From Bacteroidota bacterium (GTDB lineage Bacteria; Pseudomonadota; Alphaproteobacteria; Puniceispirillales; Puniceispirillaceae), in NCBI GenBank assembly GCA_009936825.1, contig JAACDV010000191.1, positions 1-7,597 on the forward strand: DNA of 7,597 nucleotides, written 5' to 3'. The notes beneath the pieces are model-generated. The model saw only the letters and a program-made list of their open reading frames with translations, was not told where the DNA came from and did no database searches. The position numbers and the translations under genes were made by a program. Positions 1 to 6,767 of this stretch are shown piece after piece (position 1 is the stretch's first letter; every line of letters begins with the position of its first letter).

Positions 1-468
1 CAGTCGGTGGATGCCACAAGGCGATATGCCTATGCGCATCATATCCAGCGGCTGATGGTGCTGGGTAATTTTGCGCTGCTGGCGGGAATTGACCCGCGCT
101 TGGTAAATGAGTGGTTTTTGGTGGTTTACGCCGACGCTTATGAATGGGTGGAGCTTCCTAATGTTTCGGGAATGGTGTTGTTTGCTGATGGCGGATATCT
201 GGCCAGCAAACCCTATGCTGCGGGCGGTGCCTATATTAACCGAATGTCGAATTATTGCGGAAATTGCCGGTTTAAGGTGGCGAAAAAGACCGGTGACGAA
301 GCTTGCCCTTTCAACTATCTATATTGGGATTTTATGATCCGAAACCGCGATCACCTTGGCGGCAATGCTCGGCTTGGCATGATGTATAAATCGCTGGATA
401 GCATGGCACCCGAACGCGTTGTGGAGATACAGTCCGATGCCACCCGGTTTCTGACCAGTCTCGAATGA
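1..468 (+). CDS. [4Fe-4S] bacterial cryptochrome/photolyase (FeS-BCP, DPRP family), C-terminal part, 5' truncated
   Basis: This is the C-terminal ~155 residues of a deoxyribodipyrimidine photolyase-related protein. The frame is open at base 1, so the start lies outside the window; the GTG at base 7 is an internal valine codon. The piece has the helical 'YAHHIQRL' segment of the FAD-binding domain and a cysteine cluster, YCGNC followed 13 residues later by ACPFNYLYWDF. The cysteine codons are at 256, 265 and 304. Their 3- and 13-residue spacing matches the last three cluster ligands of Agrobacterium PhrB (Cys438, 441, 454 as I recall). By that register the first ligand would lie about two residues upstream of the window. 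Family members bind FAD, a lumazine-type antenna and a 4Fe-4S cluster, and repair (6-4) photoproducts or act in blue-light signalling. The gene heads a run with DUF3833, chalcone isomerase-like and yciB genes. Family assignment is firm; repair versus signalling cannot be decided from this fragment. Confidence 0.93.
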   Translation, partial: QSVDATRRYAYAHHIQRLMVLGNFALLAGIDPRLVNEWFLVVYADAYEWVELPNVSGMVLFADGGYLASKPYAAGGAYINRMSNYCGNCRFKVAKKTGDEACPFNYLYWDFMIRNRDHLGGNARLGMMYKSLDSMAPERVVEIQSDATRFLTSLE

Positions 469-490
469 GTATCGTTAAGGAGAGGCAAGA

Positions 491-1135
491 ATGATAGGGT
501 ATAAAAGAAAATCAGCTCCGACATTGGCGCGGCGAATGGGCGGGCTGCTGGTTACGTTTTTCGTTTGCATCGGGTTGCTTGGCGGGCTTTCGGCCTGCGC
601 ACGAAAAGATGTGACGGTGCTTGCTGACCGGAAACCGGTGTTGGACCTTGCTGAATTCTTTGCCGGTGAAAGCGTCGCTTACGGTATTTTTGAGGATAGG
701 TTTGGCAATCTGCGCCGTCAATTCCGGGTGAATATGACCGGCGTCGTCGAGGGCGAAACGCTGACCTTGGCCGAAGAGTTTCTGTATGATGATGGCGAAC
801 GTGCGGACCGTACATGGTCTATAAGCAAAACTGGTATTGGTCCTGACGGGGCGAGCATGTATGAAGGGCGCGCTGGTGATGTCAGCGGTACCGCCAAGGG
901 GCGCGTCGTGGGCAATGCGCTGAATTGGGAATATGATGTTGTTCTCGAAATGTCAGGAACCGCGCTGGAGGTACATTTTGATGACTGGATATATCGTCAG
1001 GATCAGGATGTGGCGATCAACCGTGCCTTTATCAGTAAATTTGGCGTTGAGATAGGATCGGTAACTCTGGTGTTTATTCGCGGAACAGCCGCAGCTGCAA
1101 TCGGGCCGCTCGATTTGTCAAAATGGTCAGAATAA
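491..1135 (+). CDS. DUF3833 family lipoprotein
   Basis: A 214-residue exported lipoprotein. The N-terminus is basic (KRKSAPTLARR), followed by a hydrophobic stretch and a lipobox LSAC, with the lipidated cysteine at residue 36. This predicts signal peptidase II processing and membrane anchoring; the residue after Cys is Ala, so outer-membrane sorting would be expected by the E. coli rule. The mature part matches my recollection of DUF3833: an FxG segment (EFFAGESVAYGIFEDRFG), a beta-rich middle, and the late DDWIYRQD...NRAFISKFGVEIG block. Its biochemical role is unknown; the beta-rich fold suggests lipid or hydrophobic ligand handling, which is inference. The start is supported by AAGGAG at 477-482, eight bases upstream. 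It begins 22 bp after the photolyase stop and is followed 26-32 bp later by the chalcone isomerase-like gene. Both neighbours are frequent partners of DUF3833 genes. Confidence 0.88.
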   Translation: MIGYKRKSAPTLARRMGGLLVTFFVCIGLLGGLSACARKDVTVLADRKPVLDLAEFFAGESVAYGIFEDRFGNLRRQFRVNMTGVVEGETLTLAEEFLYDDGERADRTWSISKTGIGPDGASMYEGRAGDVSGTAKGRVVGNALNWEYDVVLEMSGTALEVHFDDWIYRQDQDVAINRAFISKFGVEIGSVTLVFIRGTAAAAIGPLDLSKWSE

Positions 1136-1153
1136 CAGCACATGACCGGCCAT

Positions 1154-1160
1154 AAGGGGG
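1154..1160 (+). promoter_or_regulatory. Shine-Dalgarno AAGGGGG deciding the start of the chalcone isomerase-like gene
   Basis: The G-rich stretch is the only plausible ribosome binding site before three closely spaced in-frame ATG codons at 1162, 1168 and 1171. It lies 1 base from the first, which is too close, and 7 bases from the second, which is a normal spacing. The third, at 10 bases, is also possible. I therefore place the start at 1168. Confidence 0.55.
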
Positions 1161-1167
1161 CATGAAC

Positions 1168-1719
1168 ATGATGAATTTTTTTCGGTGTTTGCTGTTTGCC
1201 GTATTATTGATGCCGATTATCAGCGTCACCGCCAGTGCCAATGAGGCTGATGTAAAGTCCCCCAGTATTGAGACGCTGGTGCCGAACGTCGCGCTGGTTG
1301 GTGAGGCGCGGTTTAAGGTGTTGTTTTTCAAAATCTATGATGCCGAGTTGTTTGCTCCTGATGGCATTTATTCGCCGGATAAGCCCTATGCGTTGCGATT
1401 GACCTATCTGATAAATGCCAAGGAAGACCGGATTGTCAGCCAGACGGTTAAGGAAATGAAGCGTCAGAAGGCCGCCGACACCGCCACCATAGAGTCCTGG
1501 ATTCCGGCCATGGAGAAAGCCTTTATCAGCATGGATAAGGGGTCCTTTGCAGATTTTATCCATACGCCCGATGGTCGGTTGACCTTGCTGGGTAACGGCG
1601 AGCCGGTCAGCGTTATTGATGATCCTGCCCTATCTCGCGCTATTATGGATGTCTGGCTTGGGCCTGATATCAGGGATCGTGACTTCCAGAACGCGCTTCT
1701 TGGAAAAACGAAGAAATAG
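1168..1719 (+). CDS. Exported chalcone isomerase-like protein (Chalcone_3 type)
   Basis: About 183 residues from the ATG at 1168; starting at 1162 adds two residues. The N-terminus is a signal peptide (MMNFFRCLLFAVLLMPIISV) with a likely cleavage after TASA, so a periplasmic protein is predicted. The mature part follows the bacterial chalcone isomerase-like pattern: a first strand with NVALVGEARFKVLFFKIYDAELF, then PYALRLTYLINAKEDRIVSQTVKEMKRQ, a helix with the W-I-P segment, and a late SRAIMDVWLGPDIRDRDFQNALLG block. Bacterial members lack demonstrated flavonoid chemistry. By analogy with plant fatty-acid-binding homologues they may bind a lipid or fatty acid, which is inference. The gene lies between DUF3833 and yciB, with 20 bp to yciB. 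This neighbourhood, together with photolyase, is typical of proteobacterial photo-oxidative stress clusters. Confidence 0.85.
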   Translation: MMNFFRCLLFAVLLMPIISVTASANEADVKSPSIETLVPNVALVGEARFKVLFFKIYDAELFAPDGIYSPDKPYALRLTYLINAKEDRIVSQTVKEMKRQKAADTATIESWIPAMEKAFISMDKGSFADFIHTPDGRLTLLGNGEPVSVIDDPALSRAIMDVWLGPDIRDRDFQNALLGKTKK

Positions 1720-1739
1720 CGAAAGGCGATTTTGACGAA

Positions 1740-2294
1740 ATGAAGCTTGGTGCTTTCTTTTTTGAAATACTACCCCTTCTGGCATTCTTTGTTGGATATC
1801 ACTATTTCGGGTTGATGGTGGCGGCGGCGTTATCGGTCGGGATCGGGGTGATTATCCTTGGCGCGGTGTGGAAACGCGAAGGTCGGATAGCTGCCTTTCC
1901 GCTTTTCTCGCTATTAATGTCAGCCGCCTTTACCGCTGCCGCTTGGGTGTTTGATGACGGCGTGATGATTAAGATCCAACCGACTATTTTCAACGGGCTG
2001 TTCGCAGTTGTGCTTCTGGGCGGTCTGGCAACGGGGCGGGCAATGATGCGGTTGTTTTTCGCCAGTCAGTTTTCATTGACCGACGCGACATGGAAGCGCC
2101 TCAGCTTTCGCTGGGGATGTTTCTTCCTGGTGTTAGCGGTGGGGAACGAGGCTGCATGGCGGCTGTTGGATGAGGCCGGATGGGTATCCTACAAAACGTT
2201 TATTGCCGCGCCCGCCAGCGCTATTTTCATGCTTGCACAATTGCCGCTAACCATGCGGGGACGGATTGCGGACGACCAAAATCTGCCCAAATAA
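1740..2294 (+). CDS. yciB: Inner-membrane protein YciB / septation protein A (IspA/IspZ family)
   Basis: A 184-residue, very hydrophobic protein with about five predicted membrane segments. Family marks are the FFxxYHYFGLMVAAAL opening, a basic cytoplasmic stretch (VWKREGRI), the KIQPTIFNGLFAVVLLGG block (residues 78-95), LTDATWKRLSFRW (113-125) and NEAAWR (136-141), followed by a WVSYKTF segment. Length and order fit alphaproteobacterial YciB. Homologues affect cell-envelope integrity and septation; the molecular activity is not established. The ATG is the first candidate start. Its ribosome site is weak (AAAGG about 13 bases upstream), so translation may depend on the preceding gene, which ends 20 bp away. 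Finding yciB at the end of a photolyase-DUF3833-chalcone isomerase-like run is less usual. Related clusters more often carry a different small membrane protein (DUF2878), from memory. Confidence 0.88.
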   Translation: MKLGAFFFEILPLLAFFVGYHYFGLMVAAALSVGIGVIILGAVWKREGRIAAFPLFSLLMSAAFTAAAWVFDDGVMIKIQPTIFNGLFAVVLLGGLATGRAMMRLFFASQFSLTDATWKRLSFRWGCFFLVLAVGNEAAWRLLDEAGWVSYKTFIAAPASAIFMLAQLPLTMRGRIADDQNLPK

Positions 2295-2309
2295 AATAAA
2301 TCAATATGG

Positions 2310-3062
2310 CTAGAAGGGGATGCTGCTGCCGTCATAGGCAAAAAACCCGCCTGTGTCCGCAGCTTTAAGATTGTCTAGAACCTGCCACATGCAATCGGCG
2401 GAATAGGCGGGGGTGAACAATTTTTCGGGGCGTAGATTCGCCTGAAATGGACGTGATAAATCGGTATCAACCGTGCCAGGATGCAGCGTTGCCACGCAAG
2501 CCATCTCGTTGGCGCGCGCCAGTTCAATCGACAATGTTCGCATCAGCTGGTTCAACGCTGCCTTGCTGGCACGGTAGGAATACCAGCCGCCAAGCCGGTT
2601 ATCGTCGATTGATCCCACCCGTGCTGAAATGGCCGCAAAATGCAGCGGATGCTTACCGCGAAGTACTGGCCATAATTCGCGCGCCAGCAAAACCGGCCCC
2701 AGCGCATTCACCGCATAGAGATGCAGCAAAGCCGCGCGGTCAAGATCGGCGACCCGGCGTTCCGGTTTGATTTCGTCTGCGGGGCTATTTGTTGGCCCCT
2801 GCAACATCCCCGAGGTGCAGATTACCCGGTCAAGGCGCTCCACCTCGCCCTTGATAGCTGTACCGACCGCATTGATCTCGGCATCTTGGGTGATATCCAA
2901 CGTCAGCCAAATGGTGTTAGCATCAGGCGGCAGTTCGGCAAATCCCTGCGCATTTTCAGGGGTGCGTGCCGTCAGGAACAATTTATGATTGCCTGCTGCG
3001 CGTGCACGGTGCGCCAATGCAAGACCAAGTCCGCGCCCCGCTCCTTGGATCAGGATGTTCAT
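2310..3062 (-). CDS. SDR family oxidoreductase, C-factor (CsgA)-like
   Basis: A 250-residue classical short-chain dehydrogenase/reductase. The Rossmann glycine motif GAGRGLG is at residues 7-13, an acidic LDIT at 55-58, and the usual NAG is replaced by TSG (83-85). VNALGP at 118-123 supplies the structural Asn. The active site is completed by a serine in AAISARVGS (Ser146 or Ser151) and by YRASK (Tyr163, Lys167). PGTVDTDLSRPF (195-206) is the usual loop after the sixth strand. An NAD(P)-dependent reaction is expected; the substrate is unknown. The ATG has a very good ribosome site, TTGGAGG, about six bases upstream. The gene converges on yciB with 15 bp between stop codons and no hairpin there. 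SDR genes of this kind accompany photolyase/DUF3833 clusters elsewhere, so it may belong functionally with the opposite-strand run even though it is transcribed separately. Confidence 0.92.
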   Translation of the reverse strand: MNILIQGAGRGLGLALAHRARAAGNHKLFLTARTPENAQGFAELPPDANTIWLTLDITQDAEINAVGTAIKGEVERLDRVICTSGMLQGPTNSPADEIKPERRVADLDRAALLHLYAVNALGPVLLARELWPVLRGKHPLHFAAISARVGSIDDNRLGGWYSYRASKAALNQLMRTLSIELARANEMACVATLHPGTVDTDLSRPFQANLRPEKLFTPAYSADCMWQVLDNLKAADTGGFFAYDGSSIPF

Positions 3063-3097
3063 TCCCGGCCTCCAAAAAATTTAAACCTTCGGGCGGG

Positions 3098-3112
3098 GTG
3101 ACCGAATGTCAC
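3098..3112. repeat. Small perfect inverted repeat GTGAC-N5-GTCAC
   Basis: Two five-base arms around CGAAT, located 36-50 bp upstream of the SDR start in the divergent intergenic region. Position and symmetry would suit a dimeric regulator binding site for the SDR promoter. Five-base arms can also occur by chance. No convincing -35/-10 pair was found next to it. Confidence 0.3.
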
Positions 3113-3139
3113 AAGCATTAATGCGCCCGCCATAATTGT

Positions 3140-3166
3140 AAAAGTGGGGCGCATGCCCCATCTTTT
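3140..3166. terminator. Strong hairpin with flanking A and T tracts in divergent intergenic region
   Basis: AAAAG-TGGGGC-GCAT-GCCCCA-T-CTTTT: a perfect six-base GC-rich stem with a four-base loop, extended by a five-base AAAAG/CTTTT arm after a single bulged T. On either strand it resembles a short bidirectional rho-independent terminator. It lies between two divergent genes, so neither gene needs it as an end-of-gene terminator. It could act as a leader attenuator or shield the two transcripts from each other, or be a protein-binding palindrome. The structure is directly visible; the role is unresolved. Confidence 0.45.
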
Positions 3167-3244
3167 AAAGGCGGTAGGCTGGAAATCTCATTTACGCGGG
3201 TAATCCAGCAGAAGATGCTGATAGTTCTATGATGGAGGTCCGCT

Positions 3245-3736
3245 ATGCGTTCACTTAAATTCTCGTCAGTTATTATGACAATGCTGTCCGGTTTACTGGT
3301 CAGCCTTTTCGCCTTTCAGTTTGCCGCCCGGGCCAGCGATCTGGTTCTACCAGATCCGTCGATCACAGCCAGCGAAGTTGTTGCGATCCAGATGAAGGCG
3401 CTGCAATTTAATGATAATCCGGTACCTGATTTTGGAATTGCCCAGACATGGGCCTTTGCGCATCCCCGAAACCGCATGATGACCGGTCCTCTGCAACGCT
3501 TTGCCGGAATGATGAAAGGGCGTGCCTATGGTGTGATGCTTAACCATGCCAGTCATCGGATTGAGTCCGTATCAACTGCGGAAAATCTGGCGAATTTCGA
3601 TGTTTTCATGGAAACGCCGCAAGGCCGTATTCTTTATTTTGCTTGGACGGTTGAACGCGTCGAAGGCGGCGAATTTGATGGCAGCTGGATGACAGTTGCT
3701 GTGTCAACACCGCGTGATGCCGGTCAAGGAAGCTGA
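3245..3736 (+). CDS. Small exported protein, DUF4864-like, function unknown
   Basis: A 163-residue protein with a signal peptide: MRSLK, a hydrophobic core, and a likely cleavage after AARA (residue 30). The mature ~130 residues contain VVAIQMKALQFND near the N-terminus, FAHPRNRMMTGPLQRFAGMM (residues 71-90), a YGVMLNH segment and a beta-rich end (FDVFMETPQGRILYFAWTVE). The pattern of a helix with Q..AL..ND, then FA.P.NR..TGP..RF..M, resembles DUF4864-type, cystatin/NTF2-like proteins. I assign that family only tentatively, and no catalytic residues are known. The start is well supported: GGAGG at 3234-3238, six bases upstream of the ATG. It is divergent from the SDR gene and convergent with the transporter, so it is probably a single-gene transcript. 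Confidence 0.75.
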   Translation: MRSLKFSSVIMTMLSGLLVSLFAFQFAARASDLVLPDPSITASEVVAIQMKALQFNDNPVPDFGIAQTWAFAHPRNRMMTGPLQRFAGMMKGRAYGVMLNHASHRIESVSTAENLANFDVFMETPQGRILYFAWTVERVEGGEFDGSWMTVAVSTPRDAGQGS

Positions 3737-3763
3737 TATCAGGAACCGGTAAAGGCTGAACAG

Positions 3764-4651
3764 TTAGCTGATCGATTTACGCTCGCGCCAAAAGGTGAAT
3801 AAACCGGCGCCCACAATGATCACCGCGCCGCCAAACATCACCGGAGTGATAATATCACCAAAAGCGAAATAACCGATTGCCGCCGATGTAACCATTCCAA
3901 GATAGGCAAACGGCTGGAGAAGGCTCGCCTCGGCTTGTTCTAGCGCCTTGATCATAAAGAAATGACCGGAAACACCAGTAATACACAGTAACCCCATCAA
4001 CCCCCAGTCAGAGCCAATGGGCGGACTCCAGAAAAACGGCATGACCAGTGAAATGGCGATAGCTCCGACAATGCCGGTCCAGAAAAAACTGGTCATGGCA
4101 GAATCATCGCGTCCCACATACCGCGTTAAAATACTGTAGGCAGCGAACTGAACCGATCCGAAAATCACGATCAGCGTGTTCCAATGGAACATGCCTGCTT
4201 GCGGATCTAGCGCAATTACAACGCCGCAAAACCCTGCGGCAATAGCAAGCCAACGCCGCCAGCCAACGCGCTCCCCAAGAAAGGGCATCGACATCGCCGC
4301 AACCATCAGGGGGTAGCTGGAAAAAATCACTTGCCAGCCAACCAACCCAACAAGTGTAAATCCCCAGACGGCGGTGGTGATCTGGCTGATCAGCAGCAGG
4401 CCGCGAATGACTTGCAGAACAGGGTGTCTGGTTTCTGCCACACGCTGAATGCCACCGGGGCGTGTTTGGCTGAAAGCCAAGACGAATAGGGCAAAAAACC
4501 AATAGCGAATCCCGACGACCGTGATGGGATTATAACTCTCTGCCAACAGTCGAGATAACCCGTCCTGAAGACCAAATGTCCCCGCGCAGCAAATCATAAA
4601 AATGATGCCAAGTTGCGGCGAGCGTTTGATCAGGGGCGGGGCCATCGTCAT
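3764..4651 (-). CDS. DMT-family (EamA) membrane transporter
   Basis: A 295-residue protein with two EamA repeats (about residues 14-149 and 160-288) and roughly ten membrane segments, the normal size for the drug/metabolite transporter superfamily. Repeat 1 ends with the typical FLGERVGWRRWLAIAAGFCG pattern; repeat 2 has the KALEQAEASLLQPFAYLGMV-type segment (235-254). A short basic tail (WRERKSIS) follows the last helix. The substrate cannot be read from sequence; relatives export amino acids, nucleosides or other small metabolites. The annotated ATG has only a weak ribosome site; an ATG two codons later is an alternative. It lies 60 bp downstream of ung on the same strand and may be the last gene of the aminotransferase-ung-transporter run. 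The stop is 27 bp from the convergent DUF4864-like gene. Confidence 0.9.
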   Translation of the reverse strand: MTMAPPLIKRSPQLGIIFMICCAGTFGLQDGLSRLLAESYNPITVVGIRYWFFALFVLAFSQTRPGGIQRVAETRHPVLQVIRGLLLISQITTAVWGFTLVGLVGWQVIFSSYPLMVAAMSMPFLGERVGWRRWLAIAAGFCGVVIALDPQAGMFHWNTLIVIFGSVQFAAYSILTRYVGRDDSAMTSFFWTGIVGAIAISLVMPFFWSPPIGSDWGLMGLLCITGVSGHFFMIKALEQAEASLLQPFAYLGMVTSAAIGYFAFGDIITPVMFGGAVIIVGAGLFTFWRERKSIS

Positions 4652-4711
4652 ACGCTAACTCTACGCCGGTATCATCGGTCCTGTATGCAAAAATTTATCC
4701 GCAGTTTTTAT

Positions 4712-5419
4712 TCAGGCGGCATCCCAGTTTATGGGCGTCTGACCGGTTTTGGTGAGATAGTGGTTGGCGCGGGAGAATGGCTGACTACCAAAAAAACCGT
4801 TTCGGGCCGATAGCGGCGAGGGATGAGCGCTGGTGATAATGTGGTGACGCTGCTGGTCGATCACTCCGCCCTTTTCCTGAGCTTTGCGCCCCCAAAGAAT
4901 AAATACCAGATTGCTGCGTGCATCATTTAACGCCCGGATGGCGGCGTCGGTAAACTGCTCCCAGCCTTTGCCTCTATGCGCCCCGGCCCGCCCATTCTCA
5001 ACCGTCAGACAGCTGTTCAGCAGCAGCACGCCTTGGCGCGCCCAGCCCTCTAGATTGCCGTGATCGGGGCGGGAAATACCAAGGTCGCTTTCCAGCTCAC
5101 GGTAAATATTTGCCAAGGACGGCGGCGGGCGAACGCCGTGTAACACTGAAAAGCTGAGACCATGCGCTTGGCCCGGACCGTGATAGGGGTCCTGACCCAG
5201 AATCACGATTTTTACCGCTGGAAATGGGGTTAGCTCAAAAGCGCGGAAAATCGCATCGGCGGGGGGATATATACGCTTTCCAGCAGTGGTTTCCTGATCC
5301 AGAAAAGTGCCAAGAGCGTGCATATATGGTGTGTCAAATTGATCAGCAAGCCGGTGCATCCAGCTTGCCTCAACCCTGCTTTTGTTGATGCTATCGCTTT
5401 GTGTCAGCTCAATTTCCAA
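4712..5419 (-). CDS. ung: Uracil-DNA glycosylase, family 1
   Basis: A 235-residue family 1 UDG that removes uracil from DNA to start base-excision repair. Motif A, GQDPYHG, is at residues 75-81, with catalytic Asp77 and the thymine-excluding Tyr79. HGLSFS (86-91) supplies the stacking Phe90; LLLNS (132-136) gives the uracil-reading Asn135. The minor-groove loop HPSPLS (199-204) contains catalytic His199. All key residues are intact and the length is normal. The start is TTG: an in-frame stop lies four codons upstream (5426-5428), and the next ATG (residue 21) would remove the conserved SW...L region. That upstream stop is the end of the aminotransferase once its frameshift is repaired, leaving six bases between the genes. 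The only purine-rich site, GGAG, lies inside the last aminotransferase codons, so translational coupling is likely. Confidence 0.95.
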   Translation of the reverse strand: MEIELTQSDSINKSRVEASWMHRLADQFDTPYMHALGTFLDQETTAGKRIYPPADAIFRAFELTPFPAVKIVILGQDPYHGPGQAHGLSFSVLHGVRPPPSLANIYRELESDLGISRPDHGNLEGWARQGVLLLNSCLTVENGRAGAHRGKGWEQFTDAAIRALNDARSNLVFILWGRKAQEKGGVIDQQRHHIITSAHPSPLSARNGFFGSQPFSRANHYLTKTGQTPINWDAA

Positions 5420-5425
5420 TCTATC

Positions 5426-6732
5426 TTATGTTGGCTCCAATTTTGCGGCTGTTCCGTGTTCTGCAACCTTATCCGCTGCATAGGCAAATGCCTCAATTGA
5501 CAGCGCCATATCATCTTCGCTTAACGCCAGATGGGTATAAAGTTTTGCTGCAGGTTTCAAAACATTTTTTCGCGAACCGCTGCGTTGAAAATGGCTGCGC
5601 GGTTGGTATCGCTCGTCAGAATATCGCGGTAGTTGGTGACCGGATTACCGGTAAAAACTACATCAAAAAGTGTCGGGTCGCCAACAATCTGGTGCGGAAT
5701 ATTATGGGCGCTAAGCGGGTCTGAAATGGCGCACATCAACCTGGTGCCAAGATCATTCAGCCGCTCATAGCTTCCGGGTCGACGCAAAATTTCCAGTGTC
5801 TTGAGCCCGGCAATAGATGCCAGCGGATTACCGCTAAGCGTGCCGGTCTGAAAGGTAAACCCATCCTCGCCAACAGCGGCTTTATCAAAGTGCCGCATTA
5901 CCTCTTCGCGTCCCGTAATCGCGGCAAGAGGCAGACCGCCACCGATAATTTTGCCAAGCGTGCATAAATCGGGAACCACATTATATTTTTCCTGCGCCCC
6001 GCCATAGGCCAGCCGAAAGCCGGTCACAATCTCGTCAAAAATCAGAATGATGCCATGCTCGGTGGTTTTGCTGCGCAGCGCTTCAAGAAAGCCCGGAACA
6101 GGTGGAATCGTGCGTTGCAGTGGCTCGACAATCACCCCGGCGATTTCATCTGCATATTCGTCAATCAGAGCAGCTGCAAAATCGGCGTCATTGAAGGGCG
6201 CAACAATCACCTCATCATGGATGGAGTCTGGGATGCCAGCGGAATCGGGAACAGGGCGCGGAAAATTCTGCATGCGCGAGGGAGCAAGGCTCATCAGCGC
6301 CTCGGAACTCATTCCGTGATAGCCGCCCTCAAATTTCAAAATCTTGGTTCGGCCGGTATGCGCGCGCGCCAGTCGCATAGCATACATGTCCGCCTCGCCG
6401 CCCGTGCTGACATATCGAAGCTGCTGTGCGCAGGCAACGGCGTCGCACATCACCTCAGCCAGTTCAACCCCGGCGGCGTTATTGGCGAAATAGGTTGTGC
6501 CGATATCAACCTGCTGCTTGATCGCGGTGTTCACTTCGGGGTGTCCATGGCCAAGGATCATTGGGCCGGAGCTGATCATATAGTCGATAAAATTGTTGCC
6601 GTCTTCGTCAATGACTCGGGATCCGGCACCTGACCGAATGAACAGCTCAGGTTCAAAATTACCAAATCCACCTGCGGGAAGAACCGCGCGGGCACGGGCC
6701 GCCCAGTCGCTCATAGGTTTTGTTTCGTTCAT
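5426..6732 (-). pseudogene. Class III PLP aminotransferase (glutamate-1-semialdehyde aminomutase-like), frameshifted near the C-terminus
   Basis: A PLP-dependent class III aminotransferase. The intact frame runs from the ATG at 6732 (AGGAG about eight bases upstream) and stops at 5557 after 391 residues. Visible marks: GHGHPEV (61-67), STGGEAD (109-115), FEGGYHG (134-140), DEIVTGFR (233-240, Asp233 for the PLP ring nitrogen), LGKIIGGG with Schiff-base Lys261, and TGTLSGNPLA (296-305). The protein breaks off at REKMF. In the -1 frame the expected family tail continues: KPAAKLYTHLALSEDDM, then a helix ending ...AAKLEPT at a TAA at 5426-5428. Adding one A to the A6 run (complement of 5565-5570) joins the two into 435 residues, normal for the family. 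The indel may be a sequencing or assembly error or a real mutation. The substrate is unknown; resemblance to HemL does not prove heme synthesis. The gene lies directly upstream of ung. Confidence 0.85.
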
Positions 6733-6767
6733 GCCTATTCTCCTGCTCGGCCCTTACCAATCAATTT

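Noticed and set aside
2292..2312. Bidirectional terminator between convergent yciB and SDR genes
   Set aside because: The 15-bp gap is AT-rich but has no inverted repeat.
2447..3101. Overlapping + strand ORFs across the SDR gene
   Set aside because: They are antisense to a gene with a full set of SDR motifs, and their translations have no recognisable domain.
3106..3135. Ten-codon mini-ORF (MSQALMRPP, stop) just before the 3140-3166 hairpin, resembling a leader peptide and attenuator
   Set aside because: No repeated regulatory codons, and only a loose purine-rich site upstream. The ORF overlaps another inverted repeat, and such a short ORF is expected by chance.
3201..3206. TAATCC upstream of the 3245 gene as an RpoE/ChrR-type -35 (TGATCC)
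   Set aside because: One mismatch, and no matching -10 at 16-18 bases; other TGATCC matches (for example 337, 1619, 5295) lie inside coding sequence.
5565..5571. Programmed -1 ribosomal frameshift site in the aminotransferase
   Set aside because: The A6 run is read as GAA AAA ATG, not in the X XXY YYZ register, and I saw no obvious stimulatory structure. An indel or sequencing error is simpler, though slippage is not excluded.
5401..5724. + strand ORF covering the apparent gap between ung and the aminotransferase
   Set aside because: The same DNA encodes the aminotransferase C-terminus on the - strand after a one-base shift, which explains it better.
5557..6732. Calling the aminotransferase hemL (glutamate-1-semialdehyde aminomutase)
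   Set aside because: Many class III enzymes near HemL have other substrates, and no heme-pathway genes are nearby.
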